Of a stretch of DNA of 44,360 bases, positions 16,568-24,316 are shown in pieces. The position numbers were made by a program, and so were the translations under genes. The stretch is from positions 1 through 44,360 of the forward strand of contig JAGHIA010000154.1 of the NCBI GenBank assembly GCA_017887445.1, written 5' to 3'. Numbering within the stretch: position 1 is the stretch's first letter; each line of letters opens with the position of its first letter. Source of the stretch: Fusicatenibacter sp. Its GTDB lineage: Bacteria; Bacillota; Clostridia; Lachnospirales; Lachnospiraceae. The notes beneath the pieces are model-generated. The model was not told the DNA's origin. It did not search any database and saw only the letters and a program-made list of their open reading frames with translations.

Positions 16568-19090
16568 ATGCAAAGTTACGGATATATCTCTATAATCGCT
16601 TTGTTTTTTTACTGCTTCATATTTCTGACCTTTCTGGCCGCGAAAAAGGAGAAGATCGTCAAACATTTTCTGGTTCTGGTAGCTACGATGATCTGCTGGA
16701 CGGCAGGTTCCGTGTTTATGCGGCTGCAGATGTTCCCGTCTTACATCGTGTGGTACCATGTGTCCCTGGGCGGACTTCTGATGATGCCCTACGCTTATTT
16801 CCTTTTCGTCAATGCCTTCGGCGGACGGGAGGACCGTTTCTTTAACCGGATGTACGGACTTTTGCTGATGGGACTGTTCCTGATCAATATTCCCAAGGGA
16901 ATCTTTGTGCGCTGGCCGGATCTGGTGATGCGCGGCGACGAGGTGTCCTTTGAGTACCGTTACACCTGGATGGTGGCAATCCTGTTCGGCGCGGCCGCGG
17001 TGGTTCTGGTCCACTGCTTTGCCAACATGGTGCGCATCTGCCGGAAGGACCCCTGGTACAAAAGGCAGTTTCATCCGATTATCCTTGGGATTGTGTGCCT
17101 GTTCGCCGGAAATCTGGCGCTGCTGGTTCCGGTCTTCCACGGTTTTCCCATCGACCTGGTGACGGGTATCGTCAACGCGCTGCTGCTGATCTATGCCCTG
17201 CTGCGCAAACGTCTGTTCCAGCTGAAGCTGCTGGCTTCCGAAAGCTCCTGTTACGGTATGGGACTGATCCTCACCTTCCTGCTGTACTACAATCTGCTGC
17301 CGGATATTACAAAACAGCTTTCCAGCCGTTTTCCGGCCGCGGAAGAATACACGATTCTGGTGTTCGCGGTGCTGTTCCTCGTCACCTTCTGGCTGCTGGT
17401 GAGCCTCTGGAGAAAGATTGTCAGCAACCTGTTTGTCAAGGAGGAGGAGCAGCAGACAGAAAAGATCAGAAAGTATAACAACCAGGTGGCCAGAAGCCTG
17501 CACCTGGACGAGATTCTGGCGGAGACTGTGGACATTATCCACGAAACGGTGGAGTCCGCGAATATCTACATCTGCATCCAGGACCGCAGCGGCGGTGATT
17601 ACCAGGCCAGATACAGCAATCAGCCGCTGAACGACCTGTCCTTCACCATCCGCAGGGACAATCCGCTGGTCCGTATCCTGGAAAAATGTGAAGGAATCCT
17701 CATGCGGGAATTCCGCTCGATGATCGACTACAAGGCCATGTGGGAGACCGAAAAGAGAAATCTGCAGGATCTGCACATCGAGGCCTGTATCAGCCTGCGG
17801 GACGAGGGAAATATTGTCGGCATCATCCTGCTGTCCAATCCTCCGGGCAACCGGAAGCTCAGCCGTGGAGATATGGATATGGTGCTGACCATTGCCTCCA
17901 GCGCCTCCATCGCCATCAAAAACGCACATTTGTATGAAACCGCTTACTATGAGGCGAGGACGGACGAGCTGACCAAGCTGCTGAACCGGAAATACTTTTT
18001 CGAGGTGCTGAACGAGGAGTTTGAGAAAAACCAGGAAGGTTCCCTGGCCCTGGCGATCATCAATATCGACGATTTTAAGCTCTACAATCAGCTGTACGGA
18101 ACTCAGGCGGGGGATAAGGCTCTGCGCAGGATTGCCGAGATCATCCGCAGCAGCGTTGGGGACAGCGGCTATGCCGCGCGGTACAGCGGCAAGGAATTCG
18201 CGGTCCTGCTGCCCAGGTACGACGTGTTTTCCGCCAGAAACCTGGTGAAGTCCATCCAGAAGCAGATTTTCCAGATGACGGATACCACGGTGGATTACAA
18301 GCTGAAGGTTCTGACCGTCAGCGTGGGAATCAGCGCCGCGCCTTACGCGGCCAAAACGCCGGAGGAGCTGCTGGAAAACGCGGATATGGCGGTGAACCAT
18401 GTGAAGCGTACGGGAAAGAACGGCATAGAGATTTTTGACACGATCCTCCGGGAAAATTCCGTGCGGGACGATGTGAAGGATCACAAGAATATTTACAAGG
18501 AATACGAATCAACAATCTACGCCCTGACGGCGGCCATCGACGTGAAGGATCACTATACCTTCAGCCATTCCAACGATGTGGCGTATTATGCCACAGGACT
18601 GGCCAGGGAACTGAACCTGAATCCGGACGTGGTGGAGATCATCCGCCAGGCGGCGCTGCTCCACGATGTGGGAAAGATAGGAATTCCGGAGGCGATCCTC
18701 AACAAGGAAGGAAAGCTCACGGAGGAGGAGTACGAGGTCATCAAAGGCCATGTGGAGGCGTCCATTGGCATTATCCGCCATCTGCCGTCCCTGGACTATG
18801 TGATCCCGGCGGTCATCGGCCATCATGAACGATATGACGGAAAGGGATATCCCAGAAGAATCGCGGGAGAAAACATTCCGCTTTCCGCGCGGATCCTGTG
18901 TATCGCCGATTCCTTTGACGCGATGACGACGAAACGCTCTTATAAGGACGTTATCCCCATGGAGCACGCCCTGGAGATTCTGGAGGAGGAGGCGGGGAAA
19001 CAGTTTGACCCGTCGCTGGTTCCCGTGTTTGTCCGCGGGGTGAGAGAGGGAAGGATAAAAATGGCAAGTGAAGCGGCCGGCAAAAGATAA
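16568..19090 (+). CDS. Membrane protein with GAF-like, degenerate GGDEF and HD-GYP domains
   Basis: 840 residues. About nine hydrophobic helices (residues 5-280) resemble the 7TM input region of sensor kinases. A GAF-like region follows (about 305-455), then a GGDEF domain (about 465-620) and a C-terminal HD-GYP domain (about 640-830). The GGDEF motif is SGKEF (540-544), so cyclase activity is probably lost. The phosphodiesterase has HD at 699-700 and HHERYDGKGYP at 752-762, so it looks active on c-di-GMP or a related dinucleotide. It starts 4 bases after the GH3 gene. Confidence 0.88.
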   Translation: MQSYGYISIIALFFYCFIFLTFLAAKKEKIVKHFLVLVATMICWTAGSVFMRLQMFPSYIVWYHVSLGGLLMMPYAYFLFVNAFGGREDRFFNRMYGLLLMGLFLINIPKGIFVRWPDLVMRGDEVSFEYRYTWMVAILFGAAAVVLVHCFANMVRICRKDPWYKRQFHPIILGIVCLFAGNLALLVPVFHGFPIDLVTGIVNALLLIYALLRKRLFQLKLLASESSCYGMGLILTFLLYYNLLPDITKQLSSRFPAAEEYTILVFAVLFLVTFWLLVSLWRKIVSNLFVKEEEQQTEKIRKYNNQVARSLHLDEILAETVDIIHETVESANIYICIQDRSGGDYQARYSNQPLNDLSFTIRRDNPLVRILEKCEGILMREFRSMIDYKAMWETEKRNLQDLHIEACISLRDEGNIVGIILLSNPPGNRKLSRGDMDMVLTIASSASIAIKNAHLYETAYYEARTDELTKLLNRKYFFEVLNEEFEKNQEGSLALAIINIDDFKLYNQLYGTQAGDKALRRIAEIIRSSVGDSGYAARYSGKEFAVLLPRYDVFSARNLVKSIQKQIFQMTDTTVDYKLKVLTVSVGISAAPYAAKTPEELLENADMAVNHVKRTGKNGIEIFDTILRENSVRDDVKDHKNIYKEYESTIYALTAAIDVKDHYTFSHSNDVAYYATGLARELNLNPDVVEIIRQAALLHDVGKIGIPEAILNKEGKLTEEEYEVIKGHVEASIGIIRHLPSLDYVIPAVIGHHERYDGKGYPRRIAGENIPLSARILCIADSFDAMTTKRSYKDVIPMEHALEILEEEAGKQFDPSLVPVFVRGVREGRIKMASEAAGKR

Positions 19091-19096
19091 GCCGGC

Positions 19097-19125
19097 GTAA
19101 CCGTTCAGCGTTGCCGAACTGTTAC
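19097..19125. repeat. Palindromic repeat family A
   Basis: GTAACCGTTCAGC, three bases, GCCGAACTGTTAC, 6 bases after the preceding stop codon. Two further hairpins follow before the terminator (GAAACTGC/GCAGTTTC and TTTTCGCAC/GTGCGAAAA). Confidence 0.85.
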
Positions 19126-19220
19126 ACGCTTCGCGCTGCACAGAAACTGCATTTCATGCAGTTTCGCGCTGCAGGCCTCGGGATTTTCGCACATTCTGTG
19201 CGAAAACACCTCGCGGGATA

Positions 19221-19257
19221 GCGGCCGGCTGAACTGTTATAAGCCGGCCGCTTTTTT
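19221..19257. terminator. Bidirectional terminator between convergent genes
   Basis: GCGGCCGGCT pairs with AGCCGGCCGC, followed by TTTTTT. It lies between the + strand HD-GYP gene and the - strand FKBP gene. The loop contains CTGAACTGTTAT, a remnant of family A. Confidence 0.85.
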
Positions 19258-19264
19258 CTGTCAT

Positions 19265-19801
19265 TTATTTGTCATAAATTCCATTGACGGTAACGACAAA
19301 CAGAGCGTCCTGGCCGTTCAGTTCTTCGTTGCCGTAGTCCTCGGGGAACGTGACATTGACGTTTACCGTGTCTCCTGGGTGAGCGCCGATCAGCTGTTCC
19401 TCAAAGTCGTCGATGTAGCGGCCGGAGCCGATGGTCAGGTCTGTGCCGGCGCCGTTTGTGTTCCCGCCGTCAAATTCCACCCCGTCCACGGAGCCTACAT
19501 AGTCGATGTTTACCGTGTCGCCGTCCTCCACGGTCAGGGCAGTGTCGGTGGAATAGCCTAAGCTGTCCGTGGAAGAAGTCTGGGATCCGGCGGATACGGA
19601 GCTGCTGTCCGCGGAGGCGTCGTCTGAAGACGCGCCGGACGAGAACAGGCGGTCGCCGAAGATGACCAGTAGAAGCAAAAGGACGGCAACTGCGATGCCG
19701 CCGGCCCAGCCGGCGATTTTTTTCAGCTTTTTCTGCTGTTTTTGTTTCTTTCGTTCCTGGGCGCGGCGCTGCTGGGCCGCTTTGCGGTTTTCTTTTTTCA
19801 T
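19265..19801 (-). CDS. Membrane-anchored FKBP-type peptidyl-prolyl isomerase
   Basis: 178 residues: a very basic cytoplasmic tail (1-28), one membrane helix (about 31-48), a Ser/Asp/Thr-rich linker, then an FKBP domain (about 90-175). Recognisable are GDTVNIDYVGSVDGVEFDGG, TIGSGRYIDDFEEQLIGA and NVTFPEDYG. It likely helps fold exported proteins outside the membrane. AAGGAG precedes the ATG on the minus strand. Many family active-site aromatics are present but activity cannot be judged by eye. Convergent with the HD-GYP gene. Confidence 0.88.
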   Translation of the reverse strand: MKKENRKAAQQRRAQERKKQKQQKKLKKIAGWAGGIAVAVLLLLLVIFGDRLFSSGASSDDASADSSSVSAGSQTSSTDSLGYSTDTALTVEDGDTVNIDYVGSVDGVEFDGGNTNGAGTDLTIGSGRYIDDFEEQLIGAHPGDTVNVNVTFPEDYGNEELNGQDALFVVTVNGIYDK

Positions 19802-19925
19802 GGGTAGTTCTCCTTACTGTTAGAATGCCATTATTATAAACGAAAAATATGGAGAAACTGTGAAAAGAGGCGGCTGGAAGAATTTATCGAATCTTAAGAA
19901 TCTTTCAATATTTCCCAAATAAATC

Positions 19926-19934
19926 TGGTATATA
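19926..19934 (+). promoter_or_regulatory. Possible extended -10 promoter
   Basis: TGGTATATAATA has TG one base before TATATA (extended -10), overlapping TATAAT at 19931-19936. No good -35 is seen. It would drive the 57-residue gene and the repeat-bearing leader. Confidence 0.45.
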
Positions 19935-19951
19935 ATAAGCGCATATTAGTA

Positions 19952-19992
19952 CATGGAACACATGAAACACATGAAACACATGAAACACATGG
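19952..19992 (+). repeat. 9-base tandem repeat, CATGAAACA
   Basis: CATGGAACA, then three exact CATGAAACA copies, then CATGG. The period of 9 keeps frame and would encode repeated His-Met-Lys. Confidence 0.9.
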
Positions 19993-20045
19993 AGGCAAGG
20001 CTTTGCGGCCGCCGGACATGTTCGCCGGATCAGGAGGTGGCGTGA
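19953..20045 (+). CDS. Possible 30-residue leader peptide
   Basis: An open frame from ATG 19953 reads MEHMKHMKHMKHMEARLCGR and ends in TGA at 20043-20045, overlapping the ATG of the next gene by one base (TGATG). This is the form of a translationally coupled pair. Against it, no ribosome binding site precedes the first ATG. The gene is a suggestion, not an established call. Confidence 0.3.
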   Translation: MEHMKHMKHMKHMEARLCGRRTCSPDQEVA

Positions 20046-20218
20046 TGAGAGAACACAAAAAAGAGAAGACAGGGACAGGCTTTGACCGGAAACAAAAGGT
20101 AAAGGAAAGCTTTCTGAAGATCATATACCGCGCGTGCCAGAAAGTGTCGGACAAAATCGAAGACCTCCAGTTTCAGTTTTACTTTATTGTCGGCGGCAAC
20201 TCGGAGGAAAAAGTTTAA
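20045..20218 (+). CDS. Small hypothetical protein, 57 residues
   Basis: Starts MREHKKEKTGTGFDRKQKVK and ends GGNSEEKV. The first 20 residues are highly basic, the middle (ESFLKIIYRACQKVSDKIEDLQFQFYFIV) is amphipathic to hydrophobic. AGGAGG at 20032-20037 is well placed for the ATG at 20045. No family is recognised. It follows the tandem-repeat leader and precedes the convergent AraC-type gene. Confidence 0.6.
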   Translation: MREHKKEKTGTGFDRKQKVKESFLKIIYRACQKVSDKIEDLQFQFYFIVGGNSEEKV

Positions 20219-20256
20219 TACACTGTAAATGAAGGCTGACCTTGACATCACCAGTA

Positions 20257-21483
20257 TCATTTGGAACTCATCAGTTTCCGGTATTCGCTGGGCGACAATC
20301 CGGTTTCGGAGCGGAAAACTCTGGAAAAATATCCCAGGTCGTGAAATCCCAGAGACGAGGCAATCTCCCGGATTTCCAGGGACGAGGTGTTCAGATAGCC
20401 GATGGCTTTTCGGATCCTTTCCTGCCGGATATAGGCGGTGACCGTCATTCCTGTCTCTTTTCGGAACATTCCGGAGAGAGTGGAGGGATGGCGGTCAAAT
20501 TTTTTTGCGATGACCGACAGGGAAAGGTCCTCCGACAGGTGGATGCGGATATGGTCGATGATCCTGCGGATCAGGGCGGAGCATTCTTTGTGGGATTCGG
20601 TCTTTACCAGCAGGCAGTATCTGCGCAGAAGCTTTCTTGGCAGGGCGCAAAGCTGTTCATGGTTTTCTGTGCCGTCGATCTGAATCTGCATCTCCCGGGC
20701 CAGTTCCCGGACGTAGACAGGGTGGATCGGGCAAACGAGCAGGGCGGAGGCGAAGATTTCGTTGAGCGCCCAGAGCCGGCGGCGCAGCTGTCCGCTGTGC
20801 GGTTCCTCCAGAAATCCGGTCACAGAAAGCCAAGCGTGCAGGGCGCGCTGGGCTTCGTCGGAATCTCCGGCCTGCAGGGCGCCGATGGTCTCCCGGTAAC
20901 CTTTGGCGTACTGCTCGGCGCGTCTGGCGTCCTGGGGCAGCCAGAGCGCCTGGTCGGAGATCAGCCGCTGTACTGTCTCGGAAAAACTTACCTGGACAGG
21001 CGGCTGGCTGTCATAGCCGGGGATCAGAAAGCCAAAAAAGTGCGACAGAAAAGCCGTCACTGCCTCCGGGTCGGCCAGAGGCATGGCGCTGTAATATTTG
21101 CGCATGGCCAAAAAAGCCTCCCCGGTGAGATGGTTTTCATGGGCGGCGCTGTTCAGAAAGGCAGCGTTTATCTCCTGGTCCCGGAAGGGGCCTACGCTGA
21201 TAAAATCCGGATGTTCGCCAAAGGGGAGCAGGCAGAGGATGTTGTAAAAACGCAGGGTGCTTTTCACCACAAGAATGTTGCGGTCGGAAAAGTTTTTCCA
21301 CATCTCCTGAAAGCCGGAAGGATTATGGAACCCATCGCCCCACAGCGTCCGGCGGATGGAGTTGTCAATCCGGTCCAGGTCCTGATAGGGAAAGGTAAAA
21401 AGACAGGAGTCCACCTGAAAGGAATCGTATAAAAGCTGGCGGAGCAAGGGGAACGCGTCCCTTGGTGAATCGAAAGCGGTCAT
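20257..21483 (-). CDS. AraC-family transcriptional regulator
   Basis: 408 residues. The C-terminal ~100 residues hold two helix-turn-helix motifs: DLSLSVIAKKFDRHPSTLSG and LEIREIASSLGFHDLGYFSR followed by the FRSETGLSPSEYRK signature. The N-terminal ~290 residues are of no family I recognise and probably sense a sugar or signal. The ATG at 21483 has AGAGGTG ahead of it; a GTG at 21492 is an alternative. It is transcribed away from the GH2 gene, so it most likely controls that gene and itself. Confidence 0.88.
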   Translation of the reverse strand: MTAFDSPRDAFPLLRQLLYDSFQVDSCLFTFPYQDLDRIDNSIRRTLWGDGFHNPSGFQEMWKNFSDRNILVVKSTLRFYNILCLLPFGEHPDFISVGPFRDQEINAAFLNSAAHENHLTGEAFLAMRKYYSAMPLADPEAVTAFLSHFFGFLIPGYDSQPPVQVSFSETVQRLISDQALWLPQDARRAEQYAKGYRETIGALQAGDSDEAQRALHAWLSVTGFLEEPHSGQLRRRLWALNEIFASALLVCPIHPVYVRELAREMQIQIDGTENHEQLCALPRKLLRRYCLLVKTESHKECSALIRRIIDHIRIHLSEDLSLSVIAKKFDRHPSTLSGMFRKETGMTVTAYIRQERIRKAIGYLNTSSLEIREIASSLGFHDLGYFSRVFRSETGLSPSEYRKLMSSK

Positions 21484-21514
21484 AACAGTCACCTCTGGAT
21501 CTTTATTAAATATC

Positions 21515-21542
21515 AGTATACACGAAAATAATCCAAATGCAA
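21515..21542 (-). promoter_or_regulatory. Promoter of the AraC-family gene
   Basis: On the minus strand: TTGCAT (21542-21537), 16 bases, TATACT (21520-21515). It overlaps the first ATCCAAA operator repeat, which suggests autoregulation. Confidence 0.6.
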
Positions 21543-21557
21543 CAAAAATTATCCAAA
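21525..21557 (+). promoter_or_regulatory. Direct-repeat operator candidate for the AraC regulator
   Basis: ATCCAAA occurs at 21531-21537 and 21551-21557, each preceded by an A/T run (AAAATA, AAAAATT), 20 bases apart, i.e. two helical turns on the same face. This is how AraC-type proteins often bind. A weak GH2 promoter (-10 CATGAT at 21573-21578) would start right next to the second repeat. Binding is inferred. Confidence 0.55.
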
Positions 21558-21583
21558 CATAGGCTGCTCAAACATGATACCAT

Positions 21584-21652
21584 GTAACTATTCAGCCAGC
21601 TGAACAGCTGCGGCATCCAGCCATTGAAAATCGCTTCGCGATTGGGCCGGAC
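21584..21652. repeat. Family A palindrome joined to a family C stem-loop
   Basis: 21584-21610 is family A (GTAACTATTCAGCCAGCTGAA, right end degenerate). 21612-21652 is family C in reverse orientation, with CATTGAAAATCGCTTCGCGA. Both lie in the 5' leader of the GH2 gene. Confidence 0.75.
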
Positions 21653-21692
21653 GATAGACAGAATTGGAAAAAGAGAAGGAGGAATGCAGAAC

Positions 21693-23948
21693 ATGAGAAA
21701 TGTAATGCCATGGAACGACAAATGGGCGTTCTCCAAGGAAACGGACGAGGCTCCAAAGACAATGCCGTCCCGCTGGGTGTGGGTGGATCTGCCCCATACC
21801 TGGAACGGGATCGACGGACAGGACGGCGGCGGGGACTACTATCGGGGAACCTGCTACTATGCCAACGAGTTTAAGAAGATGGACCTGCCGGAGGGAGAGG
21901 AATATTACCTGGAGATTCTGGCGGCCAACGCCTCCGCGGACGTGTATGTAAACGGCAAAAAGCTGGCCCATCACGATGGCGGATATTCCGCATGGAGGGT
22001 GAACATGACCCAGGAGATCCGGAACGAGAACCTGGTGGTTATCGCGGTAGACAACGGGGTCAACGACCGGGTATATCCCCAGAGCGCCGATTTCACCTTC
22101 TACGGCGGACTGTACCGGGGCGTGAACATTGTAGCGGTGCCCAAGGCGCATTTTGAGCTGGATTATTACGGAACGCCGGCCATCAAGGTAACGCCCAAGC
22201 TGGACGGCGCCGACGCCCAGGTGGAGACGGAGGTTTACGTTTCCGGAGACATGACCGGGAAGACCCTTGTGTACACGCTGAAAAACCAGGACGGTACTAC
22301 GGCGGAGACGAAGACTGTGGACGCCGGCCAGACCCTGGTGAATTTTGAAATCCGGAACGTACACCGCTGGAACGGAAAGAAAGACCCGTACCTGTACACC
22401 ATGGAAGTACGGCTGATGGAGGACGGGACCGAGCTTGACTGCGTGAGCACCCGCTTCGGCTGCCGTACCTTCCATGTGGACTCGGAGAAAGGCTTCTTCC
22501 TCAATGGCGAGAGTTATCCGCTGCGCGGTGTTTCCCGCCATCAGGACCGGCCGAAGATCGGAAACGCGCTTCTTCCGGAGCATCACAAGGAAGACGTGGA
22601 CCTGATCTGCGAGGTGGGCGCGACGACGGTGCGTCTGGCCCATTACCAGCACAATCAGTATTTCTATGATCTGTGCGATGAGCGGGGACTTGTGATCTGG
22701 GCGGAGATTCCGTATATTTCCAACCATATGGAGAATGGACGGGAAAACACCATCTCCCAGATGAAAGAGCTGATCGTTCAGAACTACAATCATCCCTGTA
22801 TCGTTGTGTGGGGACTTTCCAACGAGATCACCATGACCGGATCATCCACGCCGGATCTGATCGAGAACCATAAGATCCTCAACGATATGGTCCACGAGAT
22901 GGACAAGACCCGCATGACCACCATGGCCTGCGTATCCATGTGCGATATGCACGACCCGTATGTACAGATCTCCGACGTGGTTTCCTACAACCACTATTTC
23001 GGATGGTACGGCGGCGACGTTTCCATGAACGGACCGTGGTTCGACAAATTCCACGCAGAGTTTCCCAATAAACCCATCGGAATCAGCGAGTACGGCTGCG
23101 AGGCGCTCAACTGGCACACCTCCAACCCGGAGGCGGGCGACTACACCGAGGAGTATCAGGCATACTACCACGAGGAGCTGATCAAGCAGCTGTTCAGCCG
23201 TCCGTATATCTGGGCCACCCATGTATGGAACATGTTTGACTTTGCCGCCGACGCCAGAAGTGAGGGCGGTGAGAACGGACAGAACCACAAGGGTCTGGTG
23301 ACCTTTGACCGGAAATACAAAAAGGACGCGTTCTATGCTTACAAGGCGTGGCTGTCCGACGAGCCGTTTGTACACATCTGCGGAAAACGGTATGTGGACC
23401 GGGTGGAGGACGTGACGAAGGTGACGGTTTACTCCAACCAGCCGCAGGTGGAGCTGTTCGCCAACGGAAAGAGCCTTGGCACACAGACCAGCGACGTACA
23501 CTTCTTCTACTTCGACGTTCCAAACGAAGGCGAGACAAAGCTGTACGCCAAAGCAGGCGCCTGCGAGGATGAGAGTGTAATCCGCAAGGTGGACACCTTC
23601 AACGAGGCTTACCGCATGAAGGAGAAGGGCGCTGTGCTCAACTGGTTTGATATTACCGCGCCGGAAGGTTATTTCTCCCTGAACGACAAGATTCAGGATA
23701 TCGTAAAGACCGAGCAGGGAGCCATGTTCATCAAAGGACTGTTCGGAAAGATCATGCAGAAGATGGGCGGAGAAAACAAAGAGAAGGCCCAGGCGGCAGC
23801 CCAGGACGGCGGAGCAGGCCTGATGGCTATGATGGGTTCCTTTACCATGATCCGTCTTCTGAACCTGATGGGCGTGGCCGGAGGAGCCATGACCAAGGAA
23901 GAAATGCTGGCGCTGAACGCACAGCTGAACCAGATCAAGAAGCAGTAA
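21693..23948 (+). CDS. Glycoside hydrolase family 2 protein (beta-galactosidase-like)
   Basis: 751-residue retaining beta-glycosidase without signal peptide, so cytoplasmic. The order is sugar-binding domain, Ig-like domain, TIM barrel, then C-terminal domains. Acid/base Glu378 lies in WGLSNEITM and nucleophile Glu466 in GISEYGCEA; RGVSRHQD is typical of the family. The exact sugar (galactose, glucuronate or other) cannot be told. The last ~70 residues are methionine- and alanine-rich (GLMAMMGSFTMIRLLNLMG). AAGGAGG at 21676-21682 selects the ATG at 21693. Divergent from its probable AraC regulator. Confidence 0.9.
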   Translation: MRNVMPWNDKWAFSKETDEAPKTMPSRWVWVDLPHTWNGIDGQDGGGDYYRGTCYYANEFKKMDLPEGEEYYLEILAANASADVYVNGKKLAHHDGGYSAWRVNMTQEIRNENLVVIAVDNGVNDRVYPQSADFTFYGGLYRGVNIVAVPKAHFELDYYGTPAIKVTPKLDGADAQVETEVYVSGDMTGKTLVYTLKNQDGTTAETKTVDAGQTLVNFEIRNVHRWNGKKDPYLYTMEVRLMEDGTELDCVSTRFGCRTFHVDSEKGFFLNGESYPLRGVSRHQDRPKIGNALLPEHHKEDVDLICEVGATTVRLAHYQHNQYFYDLCDERGLVIWAEIPYISNHMENGRENTISQMKELIVQNYNHPCIVVWGLSNEITMTGSSTPDLIENHKILNDMVHEMDKTRMTTMACVSMCDMHDPYVQISDVVSYNHYFGWYGGDVSMNGPWFDKFHAEFPNKPIGISEYGCEALNWHTSNPEAGDYTEEYQAYYHEELIKQLFSRPYIWATHVWNMFDFAADARSEGGENGQNHKGLVTFDRKYKKDAFYAYKAWLSDEPFVHICGKRYVDRVEDVTKVTVYSNQPQVELFANGKSLGTQTSDVHFFYFDVPNEGETKLYAKAGACEDESVIRKVDTFNEAYRMKEKGAVLNWFDITAPEGYFSLNDKIQDIVKTEQGAMFIKGLFGKIMQKMGGENKEKAQAAAQDGGAGLMAMMGSFTMIRLLNLMGVAGGAMTKEEMLALNAQLNQIKKQ

Positions 23949-23950
23949 AC

Positions 23951-23978
23951 GTAACGGTTCAGCCAGCTGCATCGTTAC
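23951..23978. repeat. Palindromic repeat family A
   Basis: GTAACGGTTCAGCCAGCTGCATCGTTAC arms, reading GTAACGGTTCAGC and GCTGCATCGTTAC, two bases after the GH2 stop codon. Confidence 0.8.
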
Positions 23979-24032
23979 CGGTAAACGCCAATTAGAAGAA
24001 AATCACAAGACAGACGGCCAAAAGCTGTCAGC

Positions 24033-24080
24033 AAGCCGGGGGTGCCTGCGAAAGACGCGGGTATCCCCGGCTTTGTGTTT
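24033..24080 (+). terminator. Terminator after the GH2 gene
   Basis: AAGCCGGGG pairs with CCCCGGCTT around a loop holding its own CCTGCG/CGCGGG stem; TTTGTGTTTTT follows. Confidence 0.85.
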
Positions 24081-24096
24081 TTGCGGCGGAAGAACG

Positions 24097-24126
24097 TTGA
24101 CGGAGTGAGGAAATTCCGGTTATAAT
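24097..24126 (+). promoter_or_regulatory. Promoter of the LacI-family gene
   Basis: TTGACG (24097-24102), 18 bases, TATAAT (24121-24126). The leader is about 184 bases and contains an inverted repeat GAAGTTT/AAACTTC at about 24248-24267. A TGAAAACGTGT on the minus strand near 24210 resembles half a catabolite (cre) site, but the other half is missing. Confidence 0.8.
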
Positions 24127-24316
24127 GTAGAAAGAATTGGAAAAATCAAGGGAATACATACGGGTACGAAATCAGGCGCGTCTGAGCATTGGTTCCAGAG
24201 CAATGTTCGACACGTTTTCATTTTGTGGACCGGAATGAGAATAGAGGTGAAGTTTGGAAGTAAACTTCCGGATTTACCATTATTGGCGCAGCCAGTGCGC
24301 CATGAAAGGAGAAAGA

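Noticed and set aside
16382-18484. 700-codon open frame on the minus strand
   Set aside because: It lies opposite the GGDEF/HD-GYP gene, has no recognisable domains, is rich in His/Gln as expected of an antisense shadow, and has no ribosome binding site.
20242-21432. 396-codon open frame on the plus strand
   Set aside because: Opposite the AraC-family gene, which has a clear DNA-binding domain; this frame shows none.
24206-24222. Catabolite repression (cre) site in the LacI leader
   Set aside because: TGAAAACGTGTCGA fits only one half of the cre consensus, with mismatches in the other. The TGAAAACG in family B repeats is likewise only half a site.
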